Positions 1 to 9,169 of a DNA stretch of 64,000 bases are shown here, one piece after another (within the stretch, counting starts at the first letter, position 1; each line of letters opens with the position of its first letter). The notes under the pieces were generated by a model. The model was not told the DNA's origin, ran no database searches, and worked only from the letters and a program-made list of their open reading frames with translations. Where the stretch lies: the NCBI RefSeq assembly GCF_001273835.1, contig NZ_JHEI01000134.1, positions 310,001 through 374,000 of the forward strand. Direction: 5' to 3'. This stretch comes from Leucobacter celer subsp. astrifaciens (GTDB lineage: Bacteria; Actinomycetota; Actinomycetes; Actinomycetales; Microbacteriaceae). The translations under genes were made by a program, and so were the position numbers.

Positions 1-165
1 CTCGCGGTCGTCGGGTCGCGGTCGCCGCAGCACCTGGTGGAGAACCTGGCGGTGCTCGAGCGGCCGATCCCCGCCGAGCTCGTCCCCCGGATCGAGCGCG
101 AGGTCCGCGAGGCGCTCGGCGGTTTCTCGTTCGATCCCCGATACGGACCGGAGGAGCAGGCATGA
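1..165 (+). CDS. Aldo/keto reductase, C-terminal fragment
   Basis: An open frame enters from the left edge and stops with TGA at 163-165, giving 54 codons. The residues VVGSRSPQHLVENLAVLE followed by a charged helix resemble the C-terminal NADPH-site helix of aldo/keto reductases, which usually reads ivGarxxeqlxeNl. It overlaps the next start by ATGA, so it is probably the upstream member of the same operon. Only the tail is visible, so the substrate and even the family assignment are tentative. Confidence 0.5.
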   Translation, partial: LAVVGSRSPQHLVENLAVLERPIPAELVPRIEREVREALGGFSFDPRYGPEEQA

Positions 166-1484
166 GCGGCACCGACCCGCTGGAGACCTATCTGGCGTTC
201 GAGCGGGCGCAGGCGGATGCCGTGCATCCCGAACCCGACCCGCACTCCCCGTTCCGAGGGGCCGACGATGCGCTCCAGGAACGGATCGCGGCGCGGATCG
301 AGGGGCTCTCCGCCGAACTCCGCGCTCTCGCGGTCGATCTCTACGAGCATCCCGAGGTCGGTTTCGAGGAGCACCGCTCGGTCGCCCGGATCGCGGAGCT
401 GCTGGAGGCGCACGGCGTCGCGGTGCAGCGGCCCGCGTTCGGCCTCGCGACCTCGTTCGTCGCGACCGCGGGCGACGACGGGGGCGATGGCCCGCACTTC
501 GCGATCCTCGCGGAGTACGACGCGCTTCCCGGGATCGGGCACGCGTGCGGGCACAACGTGATCGCGGGCATCGCGGTCGGCGCCTTCCTCGGCGTGCGCG
601 ACGTCGTCGAACGCCTGGGCGGTCGCGTCTCGCTCATCGGCACCCCGGCGGAGGAGGGCGGGGCGGGCAAGGAGCTCATCATCCGCGCGGGCGGCTTCGA
701 CGACGTCGACGCGGCGGGCATGGTGCACCCCTCGGTGGGCGATTCGGTCAGCCCGATCTTCGGGCCCGGCACGAGCGGCGTGCGCCGGGTCTCGGTGACG
801 TACCACGGCAGAGCCGGGCACGCCGCACTCAGCCCGTACCTGGGCCTCAACGCCCTCGACGCGGTCGTGACGGCCTACCAGTCGGTCGCGCAGCTGCGTC
901 AGCACATCCTGCCGGTCGACCGTCTGCACGGGATCATCACCGACGGCGGCGCCGCACCGAACGTGGTGCCGGATCGCGCCTCGGCCGTGTTCCTGATCCG
1001 CTCGACGGAGATCGACACGCTGAAGGTGCTCACCGATCGTGTGGTGGACATCCTCGAGGGCGCCGCCCTCGCCACGGGCACGCGAGCCGAGATCGATCTC
1101 GACTTCGAGCCGCCCTACCTGCCGCTCGTGCAGAACACCGAGCTCGTGAAGCGCTGGGCGCGGCACCTCACCGCGCGCGGTCGCACCGTGCCGGTGACCC
1201 CCGCGGTCGCCCGTCAGGGCGGTCCGTCGACCGACATGGGCAACGTCAGTCAGTTCATCCCGGCCATCCATCCGGCGCTCGGACTCGGCGGCTCGCCGGA
1301 CGTCGTGCCCCACAACGCGGAGTTCGCCGAGACGACGGTGCGGGAACCGGCGATCCGCGCGCTCGTCGACGGGGCGATCGCACTCGGCGGCCTCGCCGCC
1401 GACTATCTCGCGGATCCCGGGCTGCGCGCCGCAGCCGACGCCGAGTTCCAGGCGCGCGGCGGCCGCCGCCGGTGGGAGGCGTGA
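162..1484 (+). CDS. M20-family amidohydrolase (PM20D2/AbgB-like metallopeptidase)
   Basis: A 440-residue protein predicted to hydrolyse an amide bond in an N-acyl amino acid or dipeptide-like substrate in the cytoplasm. The metal-ligand segment EYDALPGIGHACGHN lies near residues 113-127 and the catalytic acidic pair is in GTPAEEGGAGKE near residue 160. Later segments, including GRAGHAALSP in the lid domain and a histidine in DVVPHNAEF, fit the M20D layout and normal family length. The ATG overlaps the preceding TGA. A peptide-type ABC importer follows immediately, so the natural substrate is probably an imported amide that this enzyme trims. The exact substrate cannot be read from sequence. 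Confidence 0.85.
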   Translation: MSGTDPLETYLAFERAQADAVHPEPDPHSPFRGADDALQERIAARIEGLSAELRALAVDLYEHPEVGFEEHRSVARIAELLEAHGVAVQRPAFGLATSFVATAGDDGGDGPHFAILAEYDALPGIGHACGHNVIAGIAVGAFLGVRDVVERLGGRVSLIGTPAEEGGAGKELIIRAGGFDDVDAAGMVHPSVGDSVSPIFGPGTSGVRRVSVTYHGRAGHAALSPYLGLNALDAVVTAYQSVAQLRQHILPVDRLHGIITDGGAAPNVVPDRASAVFLIRSTEIDTLKVLTDRVVDILEGAALATGTRAEIDLDFEPPYLPLVQNTELVKRWARHLTARGRTVPVTPAVARQGGPSTDMGNVSQFIPAIHPALGLGGSPDVVPHNAEFAETTVREPAIRALVDGAIALGGLAADYLADPGLRAAADAEFQARGGRRRWEA

Positions 1485-1488
1485 CCGC

Positions 1489-2475
1489 ATGACCGCCGAC
1501 ATCGACACGCGGGTGATCGCGGCGCACCGCCGCGGCGCCCCCAGCTGGGTGCACAAGCTCGGACGTTCCCTCGTCGACATCGTCCTCGTGCTCTGGGCCG
1601 CGGCGACGATCACCTTCATCGCGCTGCAGCTGATCCCCGGCGACCCGCTCGACAAGCTGCTCGCCGGCGTGCAGGAGGCGACCCCGGAGATGCGCGCTGA
1701 GATCGCAGCCCACTACGGGCTCGATCAGCCGCTGATCGTGCAGTACTTCTCCTATCTCGCGGGCATCGTGCGCCTCGACTTCGGAGTGAGCTACCTGCGG
1801 GCGACCCCGGTGGTCGACCTGCTCTTCAAGGAGTTCGGCTCGACGGTGGAGCTGACGGTCTGGGCGATGATCGTCGCCGTCGGCGTCGCGGTGCTGTTCT
1901 CGCTCGCGACCTCGGGCAGGCAGCGCCGGGTGCGCTTCCTCGCGCAGGGCTTCGAGCTCGTCGCGGTGTCGATTCCCTCGTTCTGGCTCGGGATCCTGCT
2001 GATCACCCTGTTCTCCTTCAGCCTGCGCTGGCTGCCCGCGTTCGGCAACGACGGCCCGGCGAGCCTCGTGCTGCCGGTGATCACCCTCGCGGTGCCCCTG
2101 ATCGGCGTGCTCTCGCAGGTGCTCAGGGAGCGCATGGAGCACACGCTCCACGAGCCGTTCGTCACGACGATCCGCGCGCGGGGGCTCGGGGAGACGCGTC
2201 TCCGCACCGATCACGTCCTCCGCCACGCGAGCCTGCCCGCGCTCACCCTGAGCAGCGTGATCTTCGGTTCCCTGCTCAGCGGCACGGCCGTCGTCGAGAC
2301 GCTGTTCGCCCGGCCGGGGATAGGCCGTCTTGCGGTCTCCGCGGTGCAGGACCGGGACATCCCCCTCGTGCTCGGCTTCGTCGTCTTCGCGGCCTTCATC
2401 TTCATCGTGATCAACACGATCGTCGACATGCTCTATCCGATCATCGACCCGAGACTGCGACAGGGGAGACCATGA
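1489..2475 (+). CDS. ABC transporter permease, DppB/OppB type
   Basis: A 328-residue integral membrane subunit of a peptide/nickel/opine-class importer. A cytoplasmic N-terminus of about 25 residues precedes a first helix (VDIVLVLWAAATITFIALQ). The periplasmic segment with LIPGDPLDKLL and the HYGLDQPLIVQYFSYL motif are typical of DppB, and the cytoplasmic EAA-like loop contains RARGLGETRLRTDHVLRHA. The C-terminus ends in a hydrophobic helix and DPRLRQGRP, also typical. It starts 4 bases after the M20 gene and overlaps the second permease by ATGA, so the genes are translationally coupled. Confidence 0.93.
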   Translation: MTADIDTRVIAAHRRGAPSWVHKLGRSLVDIVLVLWAAATITFIALQLIPGDPLDKLLAGVQEATPEMRAEIAAHYGLDQPLIVQYFSYLAGIVRLDFGVSYLRATPVVDLLFKEFGSTVELTVWAMIVAVGVAVLFSLATSGRQRRVRFLAQGFELVAVSIPSFWLGILLITLFSFSLRWLPAFGNDGPASLVLPVITLAVPLIGVLSQVLRERMEHTLHEPFVTTIRARGLGETRLRTDHVLRHASLPALTLSSVIFGSLLSGTAVVETLFARPGIGRLAVSAVQDRDIPLVLGFVVFAAFIFIVINTIVDMLYPIIDPRLRQGRP

Positions 2476-3344
2476 CGGCCACGATTCCCGGAAGCGCCGC
2501 CACCGCTCCCCAGAAAACCTCCCGCCGCTCCGGCGTTCCGCCGTTCGGCGTGCTGCTCGCGATGGTCGTGTTCGCGCTGCTGCTCGTCGCGGCGGTCGCC
2601 CCCGGCCTCTTCGCGACGCACGACCCGCTGTTCGGCAGACCCGCGGATGCGCTGCAGCCCGCGAGCGCGGCGCACTGGCTCGGCACCGACCAGCTCGGGC
2701 GCGATCTCTACTCGCGCATCGTGCACGGCGCGTTCTACTCGATCTCGCTCGGCATCGGCGCCACGCTCATCGGCCTGCTCGGCGGCATCCTGCTCGGAGT
2801 CGTCGCGGGCTATGCGAGCGGGATCCTCGACCGGGTGATCACACGATTCCTCGACATCCTGCTCGCCTTCCCCGAGGTGATGATCGCGCTGCTGACGATC
2901 ACGATCCTCGGGCCCGGCCAGTGGAGCCTCATCTGGGCGGTCGGCCTCGGGCGCATCCCCGGCGCCGCGCGTCTCGTGCGCGCGCAGGTGCTGCAGGTGC
3001 GCGGATCCGGATTCGTCGCGTCGGGGCTGGCGCTGGGGCTGCGGCCGTCGGTGCTCGTCACCCGCCACGTGGTGCCCAACAGTCTCGGGCCGGTGCTCGT
3101 GAGCTCCGTGCTCGGCGTCGGCGTGAGCATCATCTTCGGCGCCGCGCTCAGCTTCCTCGGACTCGGGTCCGTGCCGCCGACCCCGGAGTGGGGACTCATG
3201 CTCTCGGAGGCCCGGCAGTATCTCAGCATCGCACCCTGGATCGCGGTGTGGCCCGGTGTCTTCATCACCGTCACGGTGATCTCGGTCACGGTGACCGGGC
3301 GCTACCTGCAGCAGCGCTTCGTCTCGAAGCGGAGCTCCCTGTGA
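2472..3344 (+). CDS. ABC transporter permease, DppC/OppC type
   Basis: A 290-residue second permease of the same importer. It has the DppC hallmarks: a short N-terminal cytoplasmic tail, one helix, a periplasmic domain with HWLGTDQLGRDLYSRIVHGA, then five predicted helices. The EAA-like loop contains ASGLALGLRPSVLVTRHVVPN, and FLGLGSVPPTPEWGLML is the strongly conserved late motif. The ATG overlaps the preceding stop, and its own TGA overlaps the GTG start of the ATPase gene (GTGA at 3341-3344), giving tight coupling. Confidence 0.93.
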   Translation: MTATIPGSAATAPQKTSRRSGVPPFGVLLAMVVFALLLVAAVAPGLFATHDPLFGRPADALQPASAAHWLGTDQLGRDLYSRIVHGAFYSISLGIGATLIGLLGGILLGVVAGYASGILDRVITRFLDILLAFPEVMIALLTITILGPGQWSLIWAVGLGRIPGAARLVRAQVLQVRGSGFVASGLALGLRPSVLVTRHVVPNSLGPVLVSSVLGVGVSIIFGAALSFLGLGSVPPTPEWGLMLSEARQYLSIAPWIAVWPGVFITVTVISVTVTGRYLQQRFVSKRSSL

Positions 3345-5023
3345 GCGCCGCAGCGGTCGGAGCGGTGAGCGCTCCGGAGACCGCCGCCGCGATCGATGCG
3401 CTCGTGCGCGTCGAGAATCTCAGCGTCGCCTTCGACGGTACGACGGTCGTCTCCGGCATCGGCTTCACCCTCGAACCCGGACGCTGCGTCGCGCTCGTCG
3501 GGGAGTCGGGATCGGGCAAGAGCGTCACGGCGCGCAGCCTCCTCGGCCTCGCCGGGCGGGGATCGACCGTCACGGCCGATCGCCTGACGGTGGGCGCGCA
3601 CGACCTGCTGCGCCTCGACGAGCGCGAGTGGCGCGGGCTCCGCGGCCGAGAGGTGGGTCTCGTGCTGCAGGACGCGCTCGTCTCGCTCGATCCCCTCGTG
3701 AACATCCGCGGTCAGCTGAACGAGCCCCTCCGGCTGCACACCGAGCTGAACCGGCCGGAGCGCCTCTCGCGGTCCGCGGAGCTGCTCTCGGAGGTCGGGA
3801 TCGCTGATGCAGCACTCCGGCTCCGCCAGTACCCGCACCAGCTCTCGGGCGGGCTGCGGCAGCGCGCGCTCATCGCGAGCGCCGTGGCGGCGAACCCCAG
3901 GGTGCTGATCGCCGACGAGCCGACGACCGCGCTCGACGTCACCGTGCAGAAGCAGGTGCTGGCGCTGCTCGCGCGCCTGAAGGCTCAGGGGACCGGGCTG
4001 CTGCTCGTCAGCCACGACCTCGCCGTCGTGTCCTCGCTCGCGGATGAGATCCTCGTGCTGCGGGGCGGGGAGCTGGTCGAACGCGGCGACCCCGACGCGG
4101 TGCTCCGGGATCCGCAGGCCTCGTACACGAAAGAGCTCATCGCCGCGATTCCCTCGGGCAGCTCCCGGGGCACCCGGCTGTCGAAGCTCCCGCCCTTCTC
4201 CTTCGCCGATCGGCGGGTTCCGGCCGCGCAGCCGCTCGCACCGGGGAGCGCCGATCCGGCCCCTCCGGTGATCGAGGCGCGCGCACTGAACAAGGTGTAT
4301 CCCCGCCCCGGGGGCGGCGGTACCCAGGTGCTGTTCGACGTGTCGTTCGACGTGCGCCGGGGCACCACGCTCGGGCTGGTCGGCGAATCCGGATCGGGCA
4401 AATCGACCGCCGCCGGAATCGTCCTGGGCCTGACGGAGCCGAGCTCCGGCGAGGTCCGCCTCGACGGAGAGCCGTGGTCGAGCGTGCCGGAGCGGAAACG
4501 GCGAATGCGGAGGCGGCGGATCCAGACGATCTCGCAGGATCCGCTGGGCTCGTTCGATCCCCGCGACTCCGTGCGCGCGATCCTCACCGAGGCGCTCGGC
4601 GCGGCCGGCGTTCCCCCGGAGGACCGCCTGGACCGGGCCGTGCAGCTGCTCGAGCAGGTCGGGCTGCGGGGCGAGCACCTCGGGCGCCACCCGTTGGAAC
4701 TCTCGGGCGGCCAGCGGCAGCGCGTGTCGATCTCGCGGGCGCTCGCCACGGATCCGGAGGTGATCGTCTGCGACGAGCCGGTCTCCGCGCTGGACGTCTC
4801 GATCCAGGCGCAGGTGCTCGATCTGCTGACCGATCTGCAGGATCAGCTCGGCGTCTCGCTCCTGTTCATCTCGCACGACCTGGGAGTGATCCGGCACATC
4901 GCCCATGACGTCGCCGTGATGCAGCACGGCCGCATCGTCGAGACCGGGGAGCCCGAGCAGATATTCGAACAGCCCGAACACCCGTACACCAGAGAACTGA
5001 TCTCGGCGATACCGAGACTGTGA
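3341..5023 (+). CDS. Dual-domain ABC transporter ATP-binding protein (DppD-DppF fusion)
   Basis: A 560-residue cytoplasmic ATPase with two complete nucleotide-binding domains, powering the importer encoded by the two preceding genes. The first domain has Walker A GESGSGKS, signature LSGGLRQR and Walker B VLIADEPTTALD. The second has GESGSGKST, LSGGQRQR and VIVCDEPVSALD. Each half ends with the oligopeptide-type extension (SYTKELIAAIP and HPYTRELISAIP). The frame stays open upstream into the permease gene, but the GTG at 3341, overlapping the permease TGA, is the sensible start. Fused D/F subunits are common in actinobacteria. Confidence 0.93.
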   Translation: MSAAAVGAVSAPETAAAIDALVRVENLSVAFDGTTVVSGIGFTLEPGRCVALVGESGSGKSVTARSLLGLAGRGSTVTADRLTVGAHDLLRLDEREWRGLRGREVGLVLQDALVSLDPLVNIRGQLNEPLRLHTELNRPERLSRSAELLSEVGIADAALRLRQYPHQLSGGLRQRALIASAVAANPRVLIADEPTTALDVTVQKQVLALLARLKAQGTGLLLVSHDLAVVSSLADEILVLRGGELVERGDPDAVLRDPQASYTKELIAAIPSGSSRGTRLSKLPPFSFADRRVPAAQPLAPGSADPAPPVIEARALNKVYPRPGGGGTQVLFDVSFDVRRGTTLGLVGESGSGKSTAAGIVLGLTEPSSGEVRLDGEPWSSVPERKRRMRRRRIQTISQDPLGSFDPRDSVRAILTEALGAAGVPPEDRLDRAVQLLEQVGLRGEHLGRHPLELSGGQRQRVSISRALATDPEVIVCDEPVSALDVSIQAQVLDLLTDLQDQLGVSLLFISHDLGVIRHIAHDVAVMQHGRIVETGEPEQIFEQPEHPYTRELISAIPRL

Positions 5024-5096
5024 CTCCGATTCTTCCCATTCGCACCATTCCCGGCGGCGGCATCGCGCGGCCGGTCCATCCAGTAAGGAACCCATC

Positions 5097-6770
5097 ATGA
5101 CACGCAGACCACTGCGCCGAGCGGCCACCGGCCTCGCTCTCGGCCTCGCCCTCGCTCTCGGCCTCGCCGCCTGCTCCTCGGGAGACACCGGGTCAGCGGG
5201 CGCGGACGATTCGAGCACCGCCCCCGTCGCGGGCGGAACGCTCACCTATCTCGCCAACACCGAGCCGCCCACCTGGGACAGCCAGGTCGTCCCGAGCCTG
5301 AACGTCAACTCCATCAACTCGAGCATCTTCGATCAGGTGGTCGCCCAGGCGGAGGACGGCACGTACCACCCGTATCTCGCGACCGGGTGGGAGATCTCGG
5401 ACGACGGGCTGAACTACACCTTCACCCTCCGCGAGGACGTCGTCTTCCACGACGGCTCCCCGTTCAACGCCGAGGTGCTCAAGCAGAACCTCGACCGGCC
5501 GCTGAACGAGCCGGGCCTCGCGACGTCGTCGAGCTTCATCGAGTCGACGGAGGTCGTGGACGAGTACACCCTCAGCGTGGATCTCGCGCGCCCGAACGCG
5601 GCGTTCATCCACCAGCTCTCGACTCCGCACTGGCCGATCTACTCCGGCAAGGTGCTCAGCGAGACCGAGCCGGGCCAGCGCAGCGCGGATCCGACGCTGT
5701 CGATCGGATCCGGACCCTTCCAGGTGGCCGAGTACGTCGCGGGATCGAAGCTCGTGCTCGAGCGCTTCGAGGACTACGCCTGGGCTCCCGAGACCCGGGA
5801 CCATCAGGGCGCCGCGTACCTCGACGAGGTCGTGATCCAGTTCGTGCCGGAGCCCCAGTCGCGCATCGGCTCGCTGAACTCCGGTCAGGCGGACGCGATC
5901 GACCAGGTACCGCCGCTCAACATCCCCGAGGTGGAGAGCGCGGGCAACCAGATCATCACGCAGGACAACACGGGCACCCCGTGGCTGCTGAACATCAATC
6001 CCAATCTGGCTCCGTTCGACGATGAGAACGTGCGTCTCGCGTTCCGCTCGGCGATCGACATCGACGGCCTGCTGCAGAGCATCTACGCCGGCGTCTACGA
6101 GAAGGCGTGGAGCACGACGCTTCCCGGCACACCGCCGGCCGGTTCGTTCGACGAGGATCTCGTCGACTCGTGGGGTTACGACCTCGACGAGGCGATCGCC
6201 CTGCTCGAGGAGGCCGGGTGGACCGAGATCGACGGCGACGGCTACCGCGTCAAGGACGGCGAGCGCCTGCACCTCGACTGGTACGTCGACAGCCTCTACG
6301 CGCAGACCGATCAGCGCCAGCAGCTGGGCGAGGCGATTGCCTCCTCGCTGAAGGAGGCCGGCTTCGAGGTCGAGCGGATCCCGTTCGACACCGGCTCCTT
6401 CGGCACCGAACTCGCGAAGGGCGAGCACCACCTCGCCGATTCGTCGCGCGGCTTCGCCGACGTGGGCACCTCCGTGGTGCCGTTCGTCTCGACCCAGATC
6501 CCGCGCGAGGGCTTCACGAACGGCATCAACTACGGCCTCGTGAACGACCCGGATATCGATGCGCTCTACGGCACCATCTCCACCTCGCTCGAAGCCGATG
6601 AGCGGATCGATGCGGCGCACGAGGCGCAGTCGCTGATCCTGGATCGCGGCTACGCGGTGCCGGTCTACATCCCGAAGAAGATCGTCGGCACCACCTCCGC
6701 CGTCAACGGATGGTCGTTCGACGCCGTCGGCTACACCGACAGCTTCTTCGACGTCTGGCTGAGCGAGTAG
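5097..6770 (+). CDS. Lipoprotein substrate-binding protein, family 5 (peptide/opine ABC importer)
   Basis: A 557-residue extracytoplasmic solute receptor for the ABC importer encoded upstream. The N-terminus has arginines, a hydrophobic stretch of LALGL repeats and the lipobox LAAC, with the lipidated cysteine at residue 26. The mature part has SBP family 5 features: ANTEPPTWDSQ near the start of the domain, HPYLATGWEISDDGLNYTF, and a C-terminal VPVYIPKKIVGT segment. It sits 73 bases downstream of the ATPase gene. A GC-rich hairpin follows it, which could allow excess SBP messenger over the downstream flavoenzymes. Confidence 0.93.
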   Translation: MTRRPLRRAATGLALGLALALGLAACSSGDTGSAGADDSSTAPVAGGTLTYLANTEPPTWDSQVVPSLNVNSINSSIFDQVVAQAEDGTYHPYLATGWEISDDGLNYTFTLREDVVFHDGSPFNAEVLKQNLDRPLNEPGLATSSSFIESTEVVDEYTLSVDLARPNAAFIHQLSTPHWPIYSGKVLSETEPGQRSADPTLSIGSGPFQVAEYVAGSKLVLERFEDYAWAPETRDHQGAAYLDEVVIQFVPEPQSRIGSLNSGQADAIDQVPPLNIPEVESAGNQIITQDNTGTPWLLNINPNLAPFDDENVRLAFRSAIDIDGLLQSIYAGVYEKAWSTTLPGTPPAGSFDEDLVDSWGYDLDEAIALLEEAGWTEIDGDGYRVKDGERLHLDWYVDSLYAQTDQRQQLGEAIASSLKEAGFEVERIPFDTGSFGTELAKGEHHLADSSRGFADVGTSVVPFVSTQIPREGFTNGINYGLVNDPDIDALYGTISTSLEADERIDAAHEAQSLILDRGYAVPVYIPKKIVGTTSAVNGWSFDAVGYTDSFFDVWLSE

Positions 6771-6783
6771 CCGGCCCCTCCCC

Positions 6784-6819
6784 GCGGTTCCGGGTGCCGC
6801 GCACGGCGCCCGGAACCGC
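6784..6819 (+). terminator. GC-rich hairpin between SBP and flavoenzyme genes
   Basis: Perfect 11-bp arms GCGGTTCCGGG and CCCGGAACCGC enclose a 14-base loop that can pair further. It starts 14 bases after the SBP stop codon. There is no T-tract, so it is either a weak terminator, a 3'-end stabiliser or an attenuator. Confidence 0.5.
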
Positions 6820-6860
6820 CTTCACCATCACACCAGCCTCCTGAGGGCGAAAGGACTCCC

Positions 6861-8027
6861 GTGCCCCGCATCGATCTGTTCTACTACGGCGACGTCTCCT
6901 CCGGGCAGAGCCCGGCCCAGCTCTACCGCGACATCGAAGAGCAGGTCGTGCTCGGGGATCGACTCGGCTACAACGGGGTGTGGATCACGGAGCACCACTT
7001 CCGCTCCCGGGGGGAGGTGCCGGATCCGCTGCTGCTGCTCGCGCGCCTGAGCGGCAGGACCGAGCGCATCCGCCTCGGCACGGCGATCGTGTGCGCGCCG
7101 TACTACGATCCGATCCGGCTCGCCGAAGCCGCGCTGCTGCTCGACGCGCTGAGCGGCGGGCGCCTCGACCTCGGCGTCGGGACCGGCATGACGAGCGAGC
7201 AGTTCGCTCGCGTCTTCGACTTCGAGGCCGAGGACGCCGCTGCGCGGGCGAGGGAGATCCACGAGATCCTCCGGATCGCGATCGATGAGGGCGTCGTGAA
7301 CTTCGACGGCGAGTTCTACCGGTACCGGGACGTGGAGATATCGCCGCCCGCCGGACGCCCGGCCCGCGATCTGATCTGGACCGCGGCCGGCCGGAACGCG
7401 ACCGGCCTGGCCCGCGAGCACGGCTACCGGCTCATGATCCCGCGCCCGCTGCCGCTCGCGGAGCGGCTGCGCATCAACGCCGAGTACCGGGAGGCGGTGC
7501 CGAACGGCGAGGTCGTGCACCTGCGCTCGGGCCTCGTCGCACCGACCCGGGAGCTCGCGCGGCAGCGCGCCGTCGAGTTCCTGCGCGAGTACGCGGGCGT
7601 CTACCTCGCGACGGACTGGCGGGGCGGGCCCGACAGCGAGAGCTTCGACGACATCGCCGAGAAGCTCAGCTTCGCCGTGGGAACGGCGAGCGAGGTCGCC
7701 GACCGGATCTGGGAGTGGACCGAGCAGTTCGGCGGTACCGAGCAGACGGCGATCCAGTTCCAGGGCCCGGGCATCGCGCACGCGCACGCGCTCGAATCGA
7801 TCGAGCTCTTCGCCGCGGAGCTGCCGGGCCTGCAGGCGGACGCCCCCCGCACCGCCGTTCCGTACGCCGATCCCGGAATTCCGCACCGGCCGCTGCCGCG
7901 ACCTACGACGCCGTACCGCGAGGGCATCGCGGAGCCCGACGTGGGGAGCGCGCCGCCCGGCGCCTTCGACACTCCCGCAGCCGACCCCTCGGCGGCACTC
8001 TCGAGCACATCACACCCGCGACCGTAA
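6861..8027 (+). CDS. LLM-class flavin-dependent oxidoreductase
   Basis: A 388-residue bacterial-luciferase-like TIM-barrel enzyme that uses reduced flavin supplied by a partner reductase. Visible hallmarks are the N-terminal strand IDLFYYGDVS, the motif WITEHHF near residue 38, RLGTAIVCAPYYDPIRLAEAA and GGRLDLGVGTGM, and the late segment GTASEVADRIWEW. GTG at 6861 is the first start in frame with a purine-rich stretch upstream. The C-terminal 50 residues are proline-rich and probably disordered. It pairs with a second LLM gene 8 bases downstream. The substrate is unknown; the shared operon suggests it acts on the compound imported by the ABC system. Confidence 0.88.
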   Translation: MPRIDLFYYGDVSSGQSPAQLYRDIEEQVVLGDRLGYNGVWITEHHFRSRGEVPDPLLLLARLSGRTERIRLGTAIVCAPYYDPIRLAEAALLLDALSGGRLDLGVGTGMTSEQFARVFDFEAEDAAARAREIHEILRIAIDEGVVNFDGEFYRYRDVEISPPAGRPARDLIWTAAGRNATGLAREHGYRLMIPRPLPLAERLRINAEYREAVPNGEVVHLRSGLVAPTRELARQRAVEFLREYAGVYLATDWRGGPDSESFDDIAEKLSFAVGTASEVADRIWEWTEQFGGTEQTAIQFQGPGIAHAHALESIELFAAELPGLQADAPRTAVPYADPGIPHRPLPRPTTPYREGIAEPDVGSAPPGAFDTPAADPSAALSSTSHPRP

Positions 8028-8035
8028 GGCACATC

Positions 8036-9169
8036 ATGAGTGAGCACCAGACCGCCCTCGGCGGAACCACCGACCCGCTGGGCACGACCGAGATCGGCTC
8101 CCGGCTGCGGATCGGCTTCATCACCCACCTCGACCAGCACGACGACACGAGCACGATCTATCGCGAGAACATCCGGTTGTTCCAGGCACTCGAAGCGCAG
8201 GGCTACGACAGCGCCTGGATCGCGACCCGGCACTTCTTCTCCGGCTGGGCGGCGCTCCCGAGCCCCTACGCCTTCCTCGGCGCCGCGGCGGTCAGCACCG
8301 AGCGCATCAGCCTCGGCACCGCCGTGCTGCCGCTCGTGCTCGACGACGCGGTTCGCGCCGCGGAAGAGGTCGCCGTCATCGACCACCTCTCGAACGGCCG
8401 GCTGCTGCTCGGGATCGGGAAGGGGGTGCCCAGCGACTCCTTCCACGTGTTCGAGGCGTGGGAGGAGGACCGGGACGGCAACTTCGAGGGCAAGGTCGAG
8501 CAGCTGCACTGGGCGCTTCGGGGGAGCGCGGTCGAGGGCGGCAGCGCCTCGATCTGGCCCCAGAACCGCGGCCTCGAGGGCCGGCTCTTCCACGGCAGCT
8601 CGAACATCGAGACGATCAGGCGAGCGGCTCGCCGCGGCGACGGGCTGATCCTCGAACGGTTCGGGAACGGCGAGGAGCGCACGCCCGAGGCGAGGCGGGC
8701 GTTCCAGCAGCGTCAGGCGGACTCGGTCATCGAGTACCGCGAGCTCTTCGCGGAGACCTGGGGCGAGGAGCGCACCCCCTACGTCGTCACCTCGCGCACC
8801 GCGTACCCGGGCGCAACCACGGATGCGGCGCTCGCGGAGGCGGGCGAGAAGGCCGGCCGCTGGAACGAGTTCGCGGCCACCATCGGACGGGTCGATGCCG
8901 ATCGCAGCGTCGCGGAGCAGCTGCTCTCCGACAACTTCATCTGGGGCGACGCCGAGGCGCTCGCCGCCGATCTGCTCGACGACCCGACGGTGCTGCTGAG
9001 CGATGAGATCGTACTGGGGATCCATCCGGCCCTGCACACCATCGACGAGACCATCGACAAGGCGGAGGCGCTGATCGAAGAGGTCGTGCCGAGGCTCCGG
9101 GCCGGCTGGGACGAGCGGCGGCACCCGCTGCTTCGGCACCCGGTGCTGCGGCACGGAGGTGCGAGATGA
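8036..9169 (+). CDS. LLM-class flavin-dependent oxidoreductase (second copy)
   Basis: A 377-residue luciferase-like monooxygenase related to the preceding gene. The barrel begins at LRIGFITHLDQHDD, followed by GYDSAWIATRHFF, ISLGTAVLPLVLDDAVRAAEEVA and NGRLLLGIGKGVPSD. The frame is open further upstream, inside the previous gene, but the ATG at 8036 lies 8 bases after that gene's stop and gives a normal N-terminus. Its own TGA overlaps the ATG of the DUF1684 gene. Paired LLM enzymes beside a peptide-type importer are common in actinobacterial xenobiotic or sulfonate-type catabolic clusters; the actual substrate here is not evident. Confidence 0.88.
   Translation: MSEHQTALGGTTDPLGTTEIGSRLRIGFITHLDQHDDTSTIYRENIRLFQALEAQGYDSAWIATRHFFSGWAALPSPYAFLGAAAVSTERISLGTAVLPLVLDDAVRAAEEVAVIDHLSNGRLLLGIGKGVPSDSFHVFEAWEEDRDGNFEGKVEQLHWALRGSAVEGGSASIWPQNRGLEGRLFHGSSNIETIRRAARRGDGLILERFGNGEERTPEARRAFQQRQADSVIEYRELFAETWGEERTPYVVTSRTAYPGATTDAALAEAGEKAGRWNEFAATIGRVDADRSVAEQLLSDNFIWGDAEALAADLLDDPTVLLSDEIVLGIHPALHTIDETIDKAEALIEEVVPRLRAGWDERRHPLLRHPVLRHGGAR

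Noticed and set aside
2921..3340. Upstream extension of the ABC ATPase frame inside the permease gene
   Set aside because: The permease is clearly coding in another frame there; the GTGA overlap at 3341 is the natural start.
5065..5085. A further copy of the ACCGGTCC operator before the SBP at 5097
   Set aside because: Only GCCGGTCCAT is present, without the second half-site.
3302..5245. Long minus-strand open frame (about 650 codons) opposite the ABC ATPase gene
   Set aside because: It mirrors the plus-strand ATPase and SBP starts, has Arg/Glu/Asp-rich composition typical of antisense frames in high-GC DNA, and shows no family motif.
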